Positions 1 through 5,306 are shown, numbered from the stretch's first letter. The stretch: 5,377 bases of DNA from Oscillospiraceae bacterium (GCA_017400415.1 JAFPTE010000010.1:1-5377), one strand, 5' to 3'. Translations and numbers: made by a program. Notes: a model not told the origin generated them from the letters alone.

Positions 1-805
1 CCACCACGTAGTCGGCGTCCGTATCCTCCCCGGTCTCCTCCTTCTCATCGGTGGTGGCGTAAACTATCCTCCGCAGGCGTCTTACGAACTCGTCCGCCTG
101 ACGGTACAGGTCCGTGGACTCGTCGCCGCTGCCGGAGATGATAAGGGGGGTCCTGGCCTCGTCGATGAGGATGGAGTCCACCTCGTCAACGATGGCGAAG
201 GCGTGGCCCCGCTGGACCATCTGGCTCTTGTAAATGGCCATGTTGTCCCGCAGGTAGTCAAAGCCTATCTCGTTGTTGGTGCCGTAGGTGATGTCGGCGG
301 CGTAGGCCCGCCGGCGCTCGTCATTGTCCAGGCCGTGGACGATGAGGCCCACGGAAAGGCCCAGGAACCGGTACACCTTGCCCATCCACTCGCTGTCACG
401 CTTGGCCAGGTAGTCGTTCACGGTGACGATGTGTACCCCCTGGCCCGTCAGGGCGTTCAGGTACGCCGGCAGGGTGGCCACCAGGGTCTTGCCCTCGCCG
501 GTCTTCATCTCGGCGATGCGGCCCTGATGCAGAACGATGCCGCCCACCAGCTGCACCCGGAAGTGCCGCATGCCCAGGGTCCGGCCCGCCGCCTCCCGCA
601 CTGCCGCAAAGGCCTCCGGCAGAAGGTCGTCCAGTGTTTCCCCGTTCTGATAGCGGGCCTTGAACTCGTCCGTCTTGGCCCGCAGCTCCTTATCCGTAAG
701 GGAGCGGTATTCCTCCTCCAGGGCGTCGATTTTCGCAATGATGGGGTCAAACTTTTTGACCTCCCGCTGGCTCCTGGTGCCGAAGAGGCGTGTAAATAAG
801 CTCAT
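1..805 (-). CDS. secA: Preprotein translocase ATPase SecA, N-terminal part (runs off the left edge)
   Basis: SecA is the cytoplasmic motor that binds preproteins and uses ATP hydrolysis to push them through the SecYEG channel. Reading leftward from an ATG at 805-803 gives 268 uninterrupted codons, about a third of a usual 800-900 residue SecA; the rest lies beyond position 1. Visible landmarks are the MSLFTRLFG start, the Walker A region MKTGEGKT (residues 100-107), VNDYLAKRD (129-137), YGTNNEIGFDYLRDNM (174-189) and the Walker B/SecA signature DEVDSILIDEARTPLIISG (207-225). The preprotein-crosslinking domain begins after about residue 228. The start is supported by an AAAGGA-type Shine-Dalgarno (complement of 815-820) nine bases upstream. 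The gene is divergent from the lipoprotein operon. No frameshift or missing motif is seen in the part present. Identification is secure from the motifs. Confidence 0.97.
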   Translation of the reverse strand, partial: MSLFTRLFGTRSQREVKKFDPIIAKIDALEEEYRSLTDKELRAKTDEFKARYQNGETLDDLLPEAFAAVREAAGRTLGMRHFRVQLVGGIVLHQGRIAEMKTGEGKTLVATLPAYLNALTGQGVHIVTVNDYLAKRDSEWMGKVYRFLGLSVGLIVHGLDNDERRRAYAADITYGTNNEIGFDYLRDNMAIYKSQMVQRGHAFAIVDEVDSILIDEARTPLIISGSGDESTDLYRQADEFVRRLRRIVYATTDEKEETGEDTDADYVV

Positions 806-846
806 TTATGTTTTTCCTTTCAATGGGGTTAAGTACATATTAAATC

Positions 847-862
847 AGTATGGATTATAGCA
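847..862 (-). promoter_or_regulatory. Probable secA promoter with extended -10
   Basis: On the minus strand the complement of 854-862 reads TGCTATAAT, a perfect -10 hexamer preceded by TGn, the extended -10 form. The expected -35 position (about 877-883) is only a T-run, so the extended -10 would have to compensate. Transcription would start near 847, leaving a leader of about 40 bases before the secA ATG at 805. The call rests on hexamer match and position only. Confidence 0.6.
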
Positions 863-917
863 CAGCATGCGCCATAAAAAAAGAGCGAAAATCCACCGTT
901 TACAGATGATTTGCCGC

Positions 918-939
918 TTGTTAACAATTTGTTCACAAT
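918..939 (+). promoter_or_regulatory. Tandem 11-base repeat, candidate operator (Rex-like half-sites)
   Basis: TTGTTAACAAT (918-928) is followed at once by TTGTTCACAAT (929-939), identical at 10 of 11 positions. The first ten bases of each are a perfect (TTGTTAACAA) or near-perfect palindrome. TTGTTAA at 918-924 and TTCACAA at 932-938 also form an inverted pair. Clostridial Rex sites are known as TTGTTAA-N4-TTAACAA; here the gap is 7 instead of 4, so the match is imperfect. The element lies just upstream of the lipoprotein -10 and overlaps where a -35 would sit, a typical position for a repressor site. A rex gene lies 2.3 kb away. Operator status is inferred; Rex as the binder is a weaker guess. 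Confidence 0.35.
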
Positions 940-963
940 TTCCCGCCTGCAGGCGTTTATAAT
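932..963 (+). promoter_or_regulatory. Probable promoter of the lipoprotein operon
   Basis: A perfect TATAAT sits at 958-963. The best -35-like hexamer is TTCACA at 932-937, but the 20-base gap is longer than the usual 17, so this promoter may be weak or need an activator. A perfect 12-base palindrome, CGCCTGCAGGCG (944-955), fills the spacer immediately before the -10. Transcription would begin near 970, leaving a leader of about 46 bases before the first lipoprotein start at 1016. Confidence 0.5.
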
Positions 964-1015
964 GAACCAAGATGGGGAGGAAGCCCCGGAAACAGAACGT
1001 AAGGTGGAAAAACAT

Positions 1016-2068
1016 ATGCTTAAGAGAATTCTTTCCCTTGCATTGGCCCTTGTGCTGGCCCTGTCCCTTTTTGCCTGCAGCGGGAATACGGAAACCCCCG
1101 CCGACAATACAGAACAAGAGGTTGTGGATTACAGCGAATTCACCCTCTCCACGGGCCTGGATGAGAACGGCTACTTCAAGGGCGTGAAGGCTGCCGACTG
1201 CGTGGAGCTGGCCCCCTATAAGGGAATAACCCTCTCCAACGACCTGAAGGTGGCCAATGAGGACCAGGTGAACTATCAGCTGGAGAACGTGGTGCTGGCC
1301 CCCTATCAGACCTTCCAGAAGATTACGGACCGGGCCGTTCAGAAGGGCGACCTGGTGAATATCGACTATGTGGGCAGCATCGCCGGCGTGGAGTTTGACG
1401 GCGGCAGCACCCAGGGCCAGGGCACGGACGTGACCGCCGGCGCCGCCAACTATATTGACGACTTCCTGGACCAGATAATCGGCCACATGCCCGGGGAGAC
1501 CTTTGACGTGAACGTGACCTTCCCTGCCGACTACGGCAACGAGAGCCTGAACGGCAAGGACGCAAAATTCGTCACCACCATCAATTTTATCAAGGACATG
1601 GACGCAATGCCCGCCCTGACGGACGCCATCGCCATGGAGTACGGCTTCTACACTGCAGAGGAGCTGGTGGCGGACGTGAGAAACTGGGTCCTGGCCCAGG
1701 CCAAGGACGATATGATTGACGCCATCGTGGCGGATTCCAACGTGAAGACCATGCCCGATACGGTGGTCAACTACTGCAAGAACTACCTGATCACCGTTTA
1801 CGAGATAAACACCGGCGTATCCCTGACCGGCCGCCGGGAGGAGTTCCTGCAGCTCATGCAGAGCACCCTGGACAACCTCTGCAAGTACTATCTGGTCATC
1901 CAGGCCATTGCGGAGCGGGAGGGCCTGAAGGCCGACGACGCCTCCGTCAGCGGGGAGGATATGGCCTCCGCCCTGGCCAGCTACGGCAAGCCCTACGCCA
2001 AGCGCTTCGTGCTCTCCGAGCAGCTGGTGCCCCAGTTCATCATAGACAATGCGGTTTTTGAAAACTGA
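1016..2068 (+). CDS. Exported trigger-factor-like FKBP-type PPIase lipoprotein (first copy)
   Basis: Predicted 350-residue membrane-anchored lipoprotein that probably helps secreted proteins fold outside the cell. A basic MLKR start and a hydrophobic stretch lead to the lipobox SLFAC, with C21 the lipidated cysteine. After a polar linker, residues 66-108 resemble the trigger-factor segment leading into the PPIase (APYKGITL, then an acidic helix and ITDRAVQKGD). An FKBP-type domain spans about 110-193, with VNIDYVGSIAGVEFDGGS (114-131), then GHMPGETFDVNVTFP (156-170). A helical region ends in VPQFIIDNAVFE, like the trigger-factor C-terminus. The N-terminal ribosome-binding domain of trigger factor is absent, as expected for an exported version. 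The ATG at 1016 is preferred over upstream in-frame starts because AAGGTGG (1001-1007) lies eight bases before it and a signal peptide begins there. The gene is the first of a two-gene operon, 17 bases from its paralogue. Peptidyl-prolyl isomerase activity is uncertain because the loop motif is altered; it may act only as a holdase. Confidence 0.85.
   Translation: MLKRILSLALALVLALSLFACSGNTETPADNTEQEVVDYSEFTLSTGLDENGYFKGVKAADCVELAPYKGITLSNDLKVANEDQVNYQLENVVLAPYQTFQKITDRAVQKGDLVNIDYVGSIAGVEFDGGSTQGQGTDVTAGAANYIDDFLDQIIGHMPGETFDVNVTFPADYGNESLNGKDAKFVTTINFIKDMDAMPALTDAIAMEYGFYTAEELVADVRNWVLAQAKDDMIDAIVADSNVKTMPDTVVNYCKNYLITVYEINTGVSLTGRREEFLQLMQSTLDNLCKYYLVIQAIAEREGLKADDASVSGEDMASALASYGKPYAKRFVLSEQLVPQFIIDNAVFEN
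1448..1524 (+). repeat. 77-base identical tract shared by the two lipoprotein genes, copy 1
   Basis: This stretch inside the FKBP domain of the first lipoprotein gene is identical, base for base by eye, to 2500-2576 in the second. It encodes the segment from NYIDDF through VTFP. Just outside it the genes diverge at both first and third codon positions, so the exact identity stands out. Confidence 0.85.
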
Positions 2069-2085
2069 AAAAGGTGGAAAAGAAT

Positions 2086-3123
2086 ATGCTTAGAAGAGTT
2101 CTGACAGTGCTTCTGGCCCTGGGCCTTATATTTTCCCTGGCCGCCTGCAGCGGCGGGGACGAGGAAGGCGGAGCCGAGGGCGGCGGGGAGTTCACCCTCT
2201 CCACGGGCCTGGATGAGAACGGTTTTTTCAAGGGCGTGAAGGCCGCCGACTGCGTGGCCCTGCCCCAGTATAAGGGCATCACCGTCTCCAACGACGTGAA
2301 GGTGCCCAACGCCGCCGAGGTGCAGTTCCAGATAGAAAACGTGGTCCTGGCCAATTACCAGACCTTCGTGAAGGTCACGGACCGGATGGTGGTGGCCGGG
2401 GACGAGGTCAATATCGACTACGTGGGCAGCATCGACGGGGTGGAGTTTGACCGGGGCAGCACCCAGGGCAGGGGCACGGACGTGACCGCCGGCGCAAAGA
2501 ACTATATTGACGACTTCCTGGACCAGATAATCGGCCACATGCCCGGGGAGACCTTTGACGTGAACGTGACCTTCCCGGATCCCTACCCCAACGACCCCAC
2601 CAAGGCCGGGAAGAGGGCCAAATTCGTAACCACCATAAACTACATAAAGGAGCCCGGCGACCTGCCGGAGCTCACGGACGCCATTGCAAAGGATTACGGC
2701 TTTGATACGGCCGCCGAGCTTCAGGCGGACGTGGAGGAATGGGTGCTGGAGCAGGCCCGGAACGCCATGGTGGACGATATCGTTGACAAGGCCGTTGTGA
2801 AGACCGTGCCGGAGAGCGTGATGGAGTACTGCCGGAACTACCTGGCCACGGTCTACGAGATACAGCAGGGCATCTCCCTGGGCGGAAGCCGTGAGACCTT
2901 CCTGGCGGAGAACGCCGAGAGCGTCAATAACCTTTGCCGCTACTATCTGGTGGTCCAGGCCATCTGCGAGCAGGAGGGCCTGCGGGCCACCGCCGCCGAC
3001 CTGACGGACCCCACCGTCTCCGGCGCCCGGGACTCCTTCGGCGAGCCCTACGCCCTGCGCTACGTCCTCTCGGAGCGAATCCTGCCCCAGTTCATCATCG
3101 ATAACGCAGTTATTGAATATTGA
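2086..3123 (+). CDS. Exported trigger-factor-like FKBP-type PPIase lipoprotein (second copy)
   Basis: A 345-residue paralogue of the preceding gene with the same order of parts: basic start MLRR, hydrophobic core, a canonical lipobox SLAAC (C21), a Gly/Glu-rich linker (22-34) shorter than in copy one, the trigger-factor linker (about 61-103), an FKBP-type domain (about 105-188, VNIDYVGSIDGVEFDRGS at 108-125) and a C-terminal helical region ending LPQFIIDNAVIE. A GTG at 2074 is in frame, but it lies inside the AAGGTGG Shine-Dalgarno (2071-2077). The ATG at 2086, eight bases after that site, gives the signal peptide at residue 1 and matches the arrangement of copy one. The gene sits 17 bases after the first stop and ends just before a strong terminator, so both are probably one transcript. 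Likely role: extracytoplasmic chaperone or prolyl isomerase for exported chains, by homology and by position next to secA; substrates are unknown. The two copies differ most in the linker after C21 and in the stretch after the FKBP loop (DPYPNDPTKAGKR versus ADYGNESLNGKD). Confidence 0.85.
   Translation: MLRRVLTVLLALGLIFSLAACSGGDEEGGAEGGGEFTLSTGLDENGFFKGVKAADCVALPQYKGITVSNDVKVPNAAEVQFQIENVVLANYQTFVKVTDRMVVAGDEVNIDYVGSIDGVEFDRGSTQGRGTDVTAGAKNYIDDFLDQIIGHMPGETFDVNVTFPDPYPNDPTKAGKRAKFVTTINYIKEPGDLPELTDAIAKDYGFDTAAELQADVEEWVLEQARNAMVDDIVDKAVVKTVPESVMEYCRNYLATVYEIQQGISLGGSRETFLAENAESVNNLCRYYLVVQAICEQEGLRATAADLTDPTVSGARDSFGEPYALRYVLSERILPQFIIDNAVIEY
2500..2576 (+). repeat. 77-base identical tract shared by the two lipoprotein genes, copy 2
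   Basis: Second copy of the tract at 1448-1524, offset by 1052 bases. The flanks differ (AAAG before it where copy 1 has CGCC, GGATCC after it where copy 1 has TGCCGA). It marks a tandem gene duplication with a conserved or recently homogenised core. Confidence 0.85.
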
Positions 3124-3126
3124 GCT

Positions 3127-3158
3127 TCGGCCCGCTTCGGCGGGCCGATTTCCTTTAT
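3127..3158 (+). terminator. Rho-independent terminator of the lipoprotein operon
   Basis: A nine-base-pair perfect stem (3127-3135 with 3140-3148; core CGGCCCGC) closed by a TTCG tetraloop is followed by the T-rich tail TTTCCTTTAT. It starts four bases after the stop codon of the second lipoprotein gene and separates that operon from the rex promoter. The hairpin and tail are almost repeated after the SLH gene. Confidence 0.88.
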
Positions 3159-3196
3159 AAACGGCAGCTTTTCCCAAAAATACCGCTTCTGCGCTG

Positions 3197-3225
3197 TTGC
3201 CAAGGGGAAAAAGTTCTGTTATAAT
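3197..3225 (+). promoter_or_regulatory. Promoter of the rex-SLH operon
   Basis: TTGCCA (3197-3202, five of six consensus bases) and a perfect TATAAT (3220-3225) are separated by exactly 17 bases, a strong sigma-A-type promoter. Transcription would begin near 3232, about 47 bases before the rex ATG. The -10 is flanked by CTGT (3216-3219) and ACAG (3226-3229), an inverted pair that could bind a regulator, although it does not match the Rex consensus. Confidence 0.82.
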
Positions 3226-3242
3226 ACAGTGTGAAGTATCAT

Positions 3243-3258
3243 AAGCGCCGTTGCGCTT
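3243..3258 (+). promoter_or_regulatory. Small hairpin in the rex leader
   Basis: AAGCGC, a CGTT loop and GCGCTT form a perfect six-base-pair hairpin directly followed by TTATTC. It lies between the predicted transcription start and the Shine-Dalgarno AGGCGGAG (3265-3272). The stem is short for a terminator, so it may only stabilise the mRNA or mildly attenuate transcription. Confidence 0.4.
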
Positions 3259-3278
3259 TTATTCAGGCGGAGTTTAAA

Positions 3279-3917
3279 ATGAAGTACAAGATATCCGGTA
3301 ACGTTATAAGAAGGCTGCCCAGATACCTGCGCCACCTGGACGTGCTTGCGGATGCGGGCATCGAAAAGGTCTCCTCCGGGGAGCTGGGCGCCCAGATGGG
3401 GCTGACCCCCTCCCAGATAAGGCAGGACCTGAACTGCTTCGGCGGCTTCGGCCAGCAGGGCTACGGCTACAACGTTCTGCAGCTGCGGGAGGGCATTCAG
3501 GATGCCCTGGGCGTGCCGGAGCGGGTGGGCGCCATCCTTATCGGCGCCGGCAACCTGGGCAACGCACTGCTGACCAATTTCCGTTTCAGCCAGTGCGGCG
3601 TCCGCCTTATGGCCGCCTTCGATACGGACCCTGCCAAAATCGGCAGAAAGGTTAACGGAACTTATATCTTTTCCGTGGACGCCGTTGAGGAGTTTGCGGA
3701 GGACAACAACGTGGATATCGCAATCCTGACCCTGCCCCAGGCCGCAGCGGATGAGACCGCCCGCCGGGTGGTGGCCGCCGGCATCCGGGGCATATGGAAT
3801 TTCACCGGCAAGGACCTGTGCCTGGATGAGAATGAGGCTGTGGTGGAGAACGTGCATCTCTCGGACAGCCTGCTGGCCCTGCGGTATTACCTGCGTTCTG
3901 AAGAGAGGGACTTGTAA
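3279..3917 (+). CDS. rex: Redox-sensing transcriptional repressor Rex
   Basis: Rex is a cytoplasmic homodimeric repressor that binds DNA when NADH is low and lets go when NADH rises, controlling fermentation and electron-transfer genes. The 212-residue product has the usual family length. Residues 1-80 form the winged-helix DNA-binding domain, with VIRRLPRYLRHL (9-20), the recognition-helix segment SQIRQDLNCFG (45-55) and the Rex hallmark GGFGQQGYGYNV (55-66). Residues 82-212 form a Rossmann NAD(H) domain with GAGNLG (89-94) and FDTDP (114-118), then PQAAADETA (153-161) and GIWNFTG (171-177). The ATG at 3279 is chosen over an in-frame ATG at 3231: AGGCGGAG lies six bases upstream, residue 1 then aligns with known Rex starts, and 3231 falls at the predicted transcription start. 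Its stop overlaps the next start as TAATG, so the SLH gene is probably translated from the same mRNA by coupling. All expected motifs are intact. Confidence 0.96.
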   Translation: MKYKISGNVIRRLPRYLRHLDVLADAGIEKVSSGELGAQMGLTPSQIRQDLNCFGGFGQQGYGYNVLQLREGIQDALGVPERVGAILIGAGNLGNALLTNFRFSQCGVRLMAAFDTDPAKIGRKVNGTYIFSVDAVEEFAEDNNVDIAILTLPQAAADETARRVVAAGIRGIWNFTGKDLCLDENEAVVENVHLSDSLLALRYYLRSEERDL

Positions 3918-4996
3918 TGAAAAGAACTGCTGCGGTCCTGGTGCTGCTGGCCCTGACCCTGCCGCTGCTGACGGCGGCCGGCGGGCCCGGCTCCTCCTCG
4001 GACCCGCTGATCTCACAAAGCTTTCTGGAGGAGACCTTCGTGCCCCAGGTGGAGGGCGAGGCCCAGGAGGCCCTGCTCACGGGCCTGGACAGCGAGTTTT
4101 CCTGGCTCATGGACCGGTCCGGTCTGGGCATGCCCGATGACTCCGGGGAATTCCTGTTCGCCTCCGCCCTGCGGAAGCTGGATATCCCCAAGGGCAGCGA
4201 GCTGGCCCTTAAGTTCGGCGCCCGCCTTATCATGACCGCCGGCCAGGGCTACGTGGTCACAGAGTACGGCACATTCATCAATGTATCCGAGGCTGCGGAG
4301 TATGACGACCTGTGCGAGATCGAGCTCAACCGCCAGTACTACGTGCCGGAGGAGAGCCGGGTCACCTTCCGGGCGGAGACGGACTGCACCGTCTACGTCT
4401 CCGGCGACCATAAGCCCGATACGGCCACCCGCTCCGCCAGTATATATAATGATGTGAGCCTCAATAACTGGTACTATGACTCCGTCCGCTACGTCCAGGA
4501 AAACCGCCTGTTCTATGACGTGGACAACACCTCCTTCCGGCCCCTGGAGCCTACGGACCGGGCCACCATCGTCTACGCCATGTGGGTTGCCAGCGGCAGA
4601 CCTACCCCCAAGGGCCAGGCCAAGTTTGAGGATATGACCGGGGAGGAGTACTGCTCCGCCGCCGTCTCCTGGGCCTCCGAAAACAATATCGTCGTGGGCT
4701 TCGCCACGGAAACGGGCTTCGAGTTCAAGCCTGCCAATATCGTCACCCGGGAGCAGATCGCCGTGTTCATGCGGCGCTATGCGGACTTCCTGGGCCGCAG
4801 CACCACCCAGCGGGGCAGCCTTGCCCCCTTCACGGACCGGGACGAGATGGGCTCCTGGGCCCTCAGCGACCTCCAGTGGGCCGTGGGCAGCGGCCTTCTC
4901 AAGGGCGTTTCCGAAACCCGCATGGTCCCCAAGGGCACCTGCAACCGGGCCCAGATGGCCACCATCATCCGCCGCTTCATCACCGGCGAGGGCTGA
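3917..4996 (+). CDS. Secreted surface protein with three C-terminal SLH repeats
   Basis: A 359-residue exported protein likely held non-covalently on the cell wall. MKRTAAVLVLLALTLPLLTAA is a typical Sec signal peptide, probably cut near residues 20-22; there is no lipobox cysteine. Residues 28-165 are a domain I cannot assign to a named family. It starts with DPLISQSFLEETF and becomes beta-rich (LALKFGARLIMTAG at 96-109, then NRQYYVPEESRVTFRAE and TVYVSGDHK). Three SLH repeats follow at about 174-230, 236-293 and 302-356, each with the conserved arginine motif (TDRAT 213-217, TREQ 277-280, NRAQ 343-346). SLH triplets are known to bind pyruvylated secondary cell-wall polymers. The start overlaps the rex stop by one base (TAATG), with AGAGAGG (3902-3908) as ribosome site eight bases upstream. 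It is the last gene of the operon, with a terminator 24 bases after the stop. Similar SLH proteins are common in Oscillospiraceae; the function of the N-terminal domain is unknown. Confidence 0.9.
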   Translation: MKRTAAVLVLLALTLPLLTAAGGPGSSSDPLISQSFLEETFVPQVEGEAQEALLTGLDSEFSWLMDRSGLGMPDDSGEFLFASALRKLDIPKGSELALKFGARLIMTAGQGYVVTEYGTFINVSEAAEYDDLCEIELNRQYYVPEESRVTFRAETDCTVYVSGDHKPDTATRSASIYNDVSLNNWYYDSVRYVQENRLFYDVDNTSFRPLEPTDRATIVYAMWVASGRPTPKGQAKFEDMTGEEYCSAAVSWASENNIVVGFATETGFEFKPANIVTREQIAVFMRRYADFLGRSTTQRGSLAPFTDRDEMGSWALSDLQWAVGSGLLKGVSETRMVPKGTCNRAQMATIIRRFITGEG

Positions 4997-5020
4997 GCCC
5001 AAAAAACAAAAAATACGGCG

Positions 5021-5053
5021 TCAGCCCGCTTCGGCGGGCTGATTTCCTTTATT
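5021..5053 (+). terminator. Rho-independent terminator of the rex-SLH operon
   Basis: TCAGCCCGC (5021-5029), loop TTCG and GCGGGCTGA (5034-5042) form a nine-base-pair perfect stem followed by TTTCCTTTATT. An A-rich stretch precedes it. Stem core, loop and tail repeat those of the terminator at 3127-3158, with compensating changes at the stem base. Confidence 0.88.
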
Positions 5054-5110
5054 TGTGACTATATGGTGTAGCTAAATTGACGAAATGACCCCAGATTTAG
5101 TGCAAACCGG

Positions 5111-5177
5111 AAAAAACAAAAAAAGTTCGAAAAAAGTGAAAAAAGTTCTTGACAAAGGGGGGCGTGTGTGGTATTCT
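5111..5177 (+). promoter_or_regulatory. Strong rrn-like promoter P1 with upstream A-tracts
   Basis: TTGACA (5149-5154, perfect) and TATTCT (5172-5177) are separated by 17 bases. Upstream, A-runs at 5111-5124, 5130-5135 and 5139-5144, spaced roughly one helical turn, form an UP-element-like, intrinsically curved region. Such features are typical of ribosomal RNA promoters. Transcription would begin near 5184. The 19 bases GAAAAAAGTTCTTGACAAA (5138-5156) and TGTGGTATTCTAA (5167-5179) recur exactly in P2. Confidence 0.82.
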
Positions 5178-5198
5178 AACGGAGCGCCTTGAGAGAGC

Positions 5199-5212
5199 GC
5201 CCTTTGGAGGGC
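5199..5212 (+). other. Small hairpin between P1 and P2
   Basis: GCCCT, loop TTGG and AGGGC make a five-base-pair hairpin in the first bases of the P1 transcript, before the P2 A-tracts. A GCGC pair (5184-5187 and 5197-5200) overlaps it and could compete. No T-run follows, so it is not a terminator. Confidence 0.4.
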
Positions 5213-5221
5213 CGGAACGAG

Positions 5222-5281
5222 AAAAAAGTTTTGAAAAGAACGAAAAAAGTTCTTGACAAACGCTTCGAGTTGTGGTATTCT
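5222..5281 (+). promoter_or_regulatory. Strong rrn-like promoter P2, duplicate of P1
   Basis: TTGACA (5253-5258) and TATTCT (5276-5281) are again separated by 17 bases, with A-runs upstream. The identical blocks (5242-5260 and 5271-5283) are offset from P1 by exactly 104 bases. The spacer interior differs (ACGCTTCGAGT versus AGGGGGGCGTG in the same place). Start near 5288. Tandem P1/P2 promoters with such A-rich upstream regions are characteristic of bacterial rrn operons. Confidence 0.82.
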
Positions 5282-5286
5282 AATGG

Positions 5287-5306
5287 CCCGGCACTTCGGG
5301 GCCGGG
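5287..5306 (+). other. UUCG-capped hairpin at the 5' end of the P2 transcript
   Basis: CCCGGC (5287-5292) pairs with GCCGGG (5301-5306). Inside, an A-G mismatch and a C-G pair close a TTCG loop, the very stable C(UUCG)G fold. It would sit almost at the P2 transcript start and could protect the 5' end or guide leader folding. No T-run follows. Confidence 0.6.

Noticed and set aside
203..799. 198-codon plus-strand reading frame opposite secA
   Set aside because: It is antisense to clear SecA motifs, has no recognisable family and arises from GC-rich third positions.
929..937. DnaA-box-like TTGTTCACA
   Set aside because: One mismatch to TTATNCACA and no cluster of further boxes, so no sign of an origin.
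845..1486. 213-codon minus-strand reading frame between secA and the first lipoprotein
   Set aside because: It crosses both divergent promoters and lies antisense to the FKBP domain; no family match.
1993..3177. 394-codon minus-strand reading frame opposite the second lipoprotein
   Set aside because: It mirrors the codon pattern of a gene with a signal peptide, lipobox and FKBP motifs. Its Gly/Val/His-rich product has no domain and it crosses the terminator.
3219..4016. 265-codon minus-strand reading frame opposite rex
   Set aside because: The plus strand encodes a complete Rex with all motifs; the antisense frame has no supporting signal.
4013..5002. 329-codon minus-strand reading frame opposite the SLH gene
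   Set aside because: It is antisense to three well-formed SLH repeats. Low-complexity composition and no recognisable domain.
5111..5283. A-rich repeated blocks as a CRISPR array or insertion-sequence ends
   Set aside because: There are only two copies in direct orientation, aligned exactly to -35 and -10 elements. Promoter duplication explains them; no spacers, transposase or target duplication seen.
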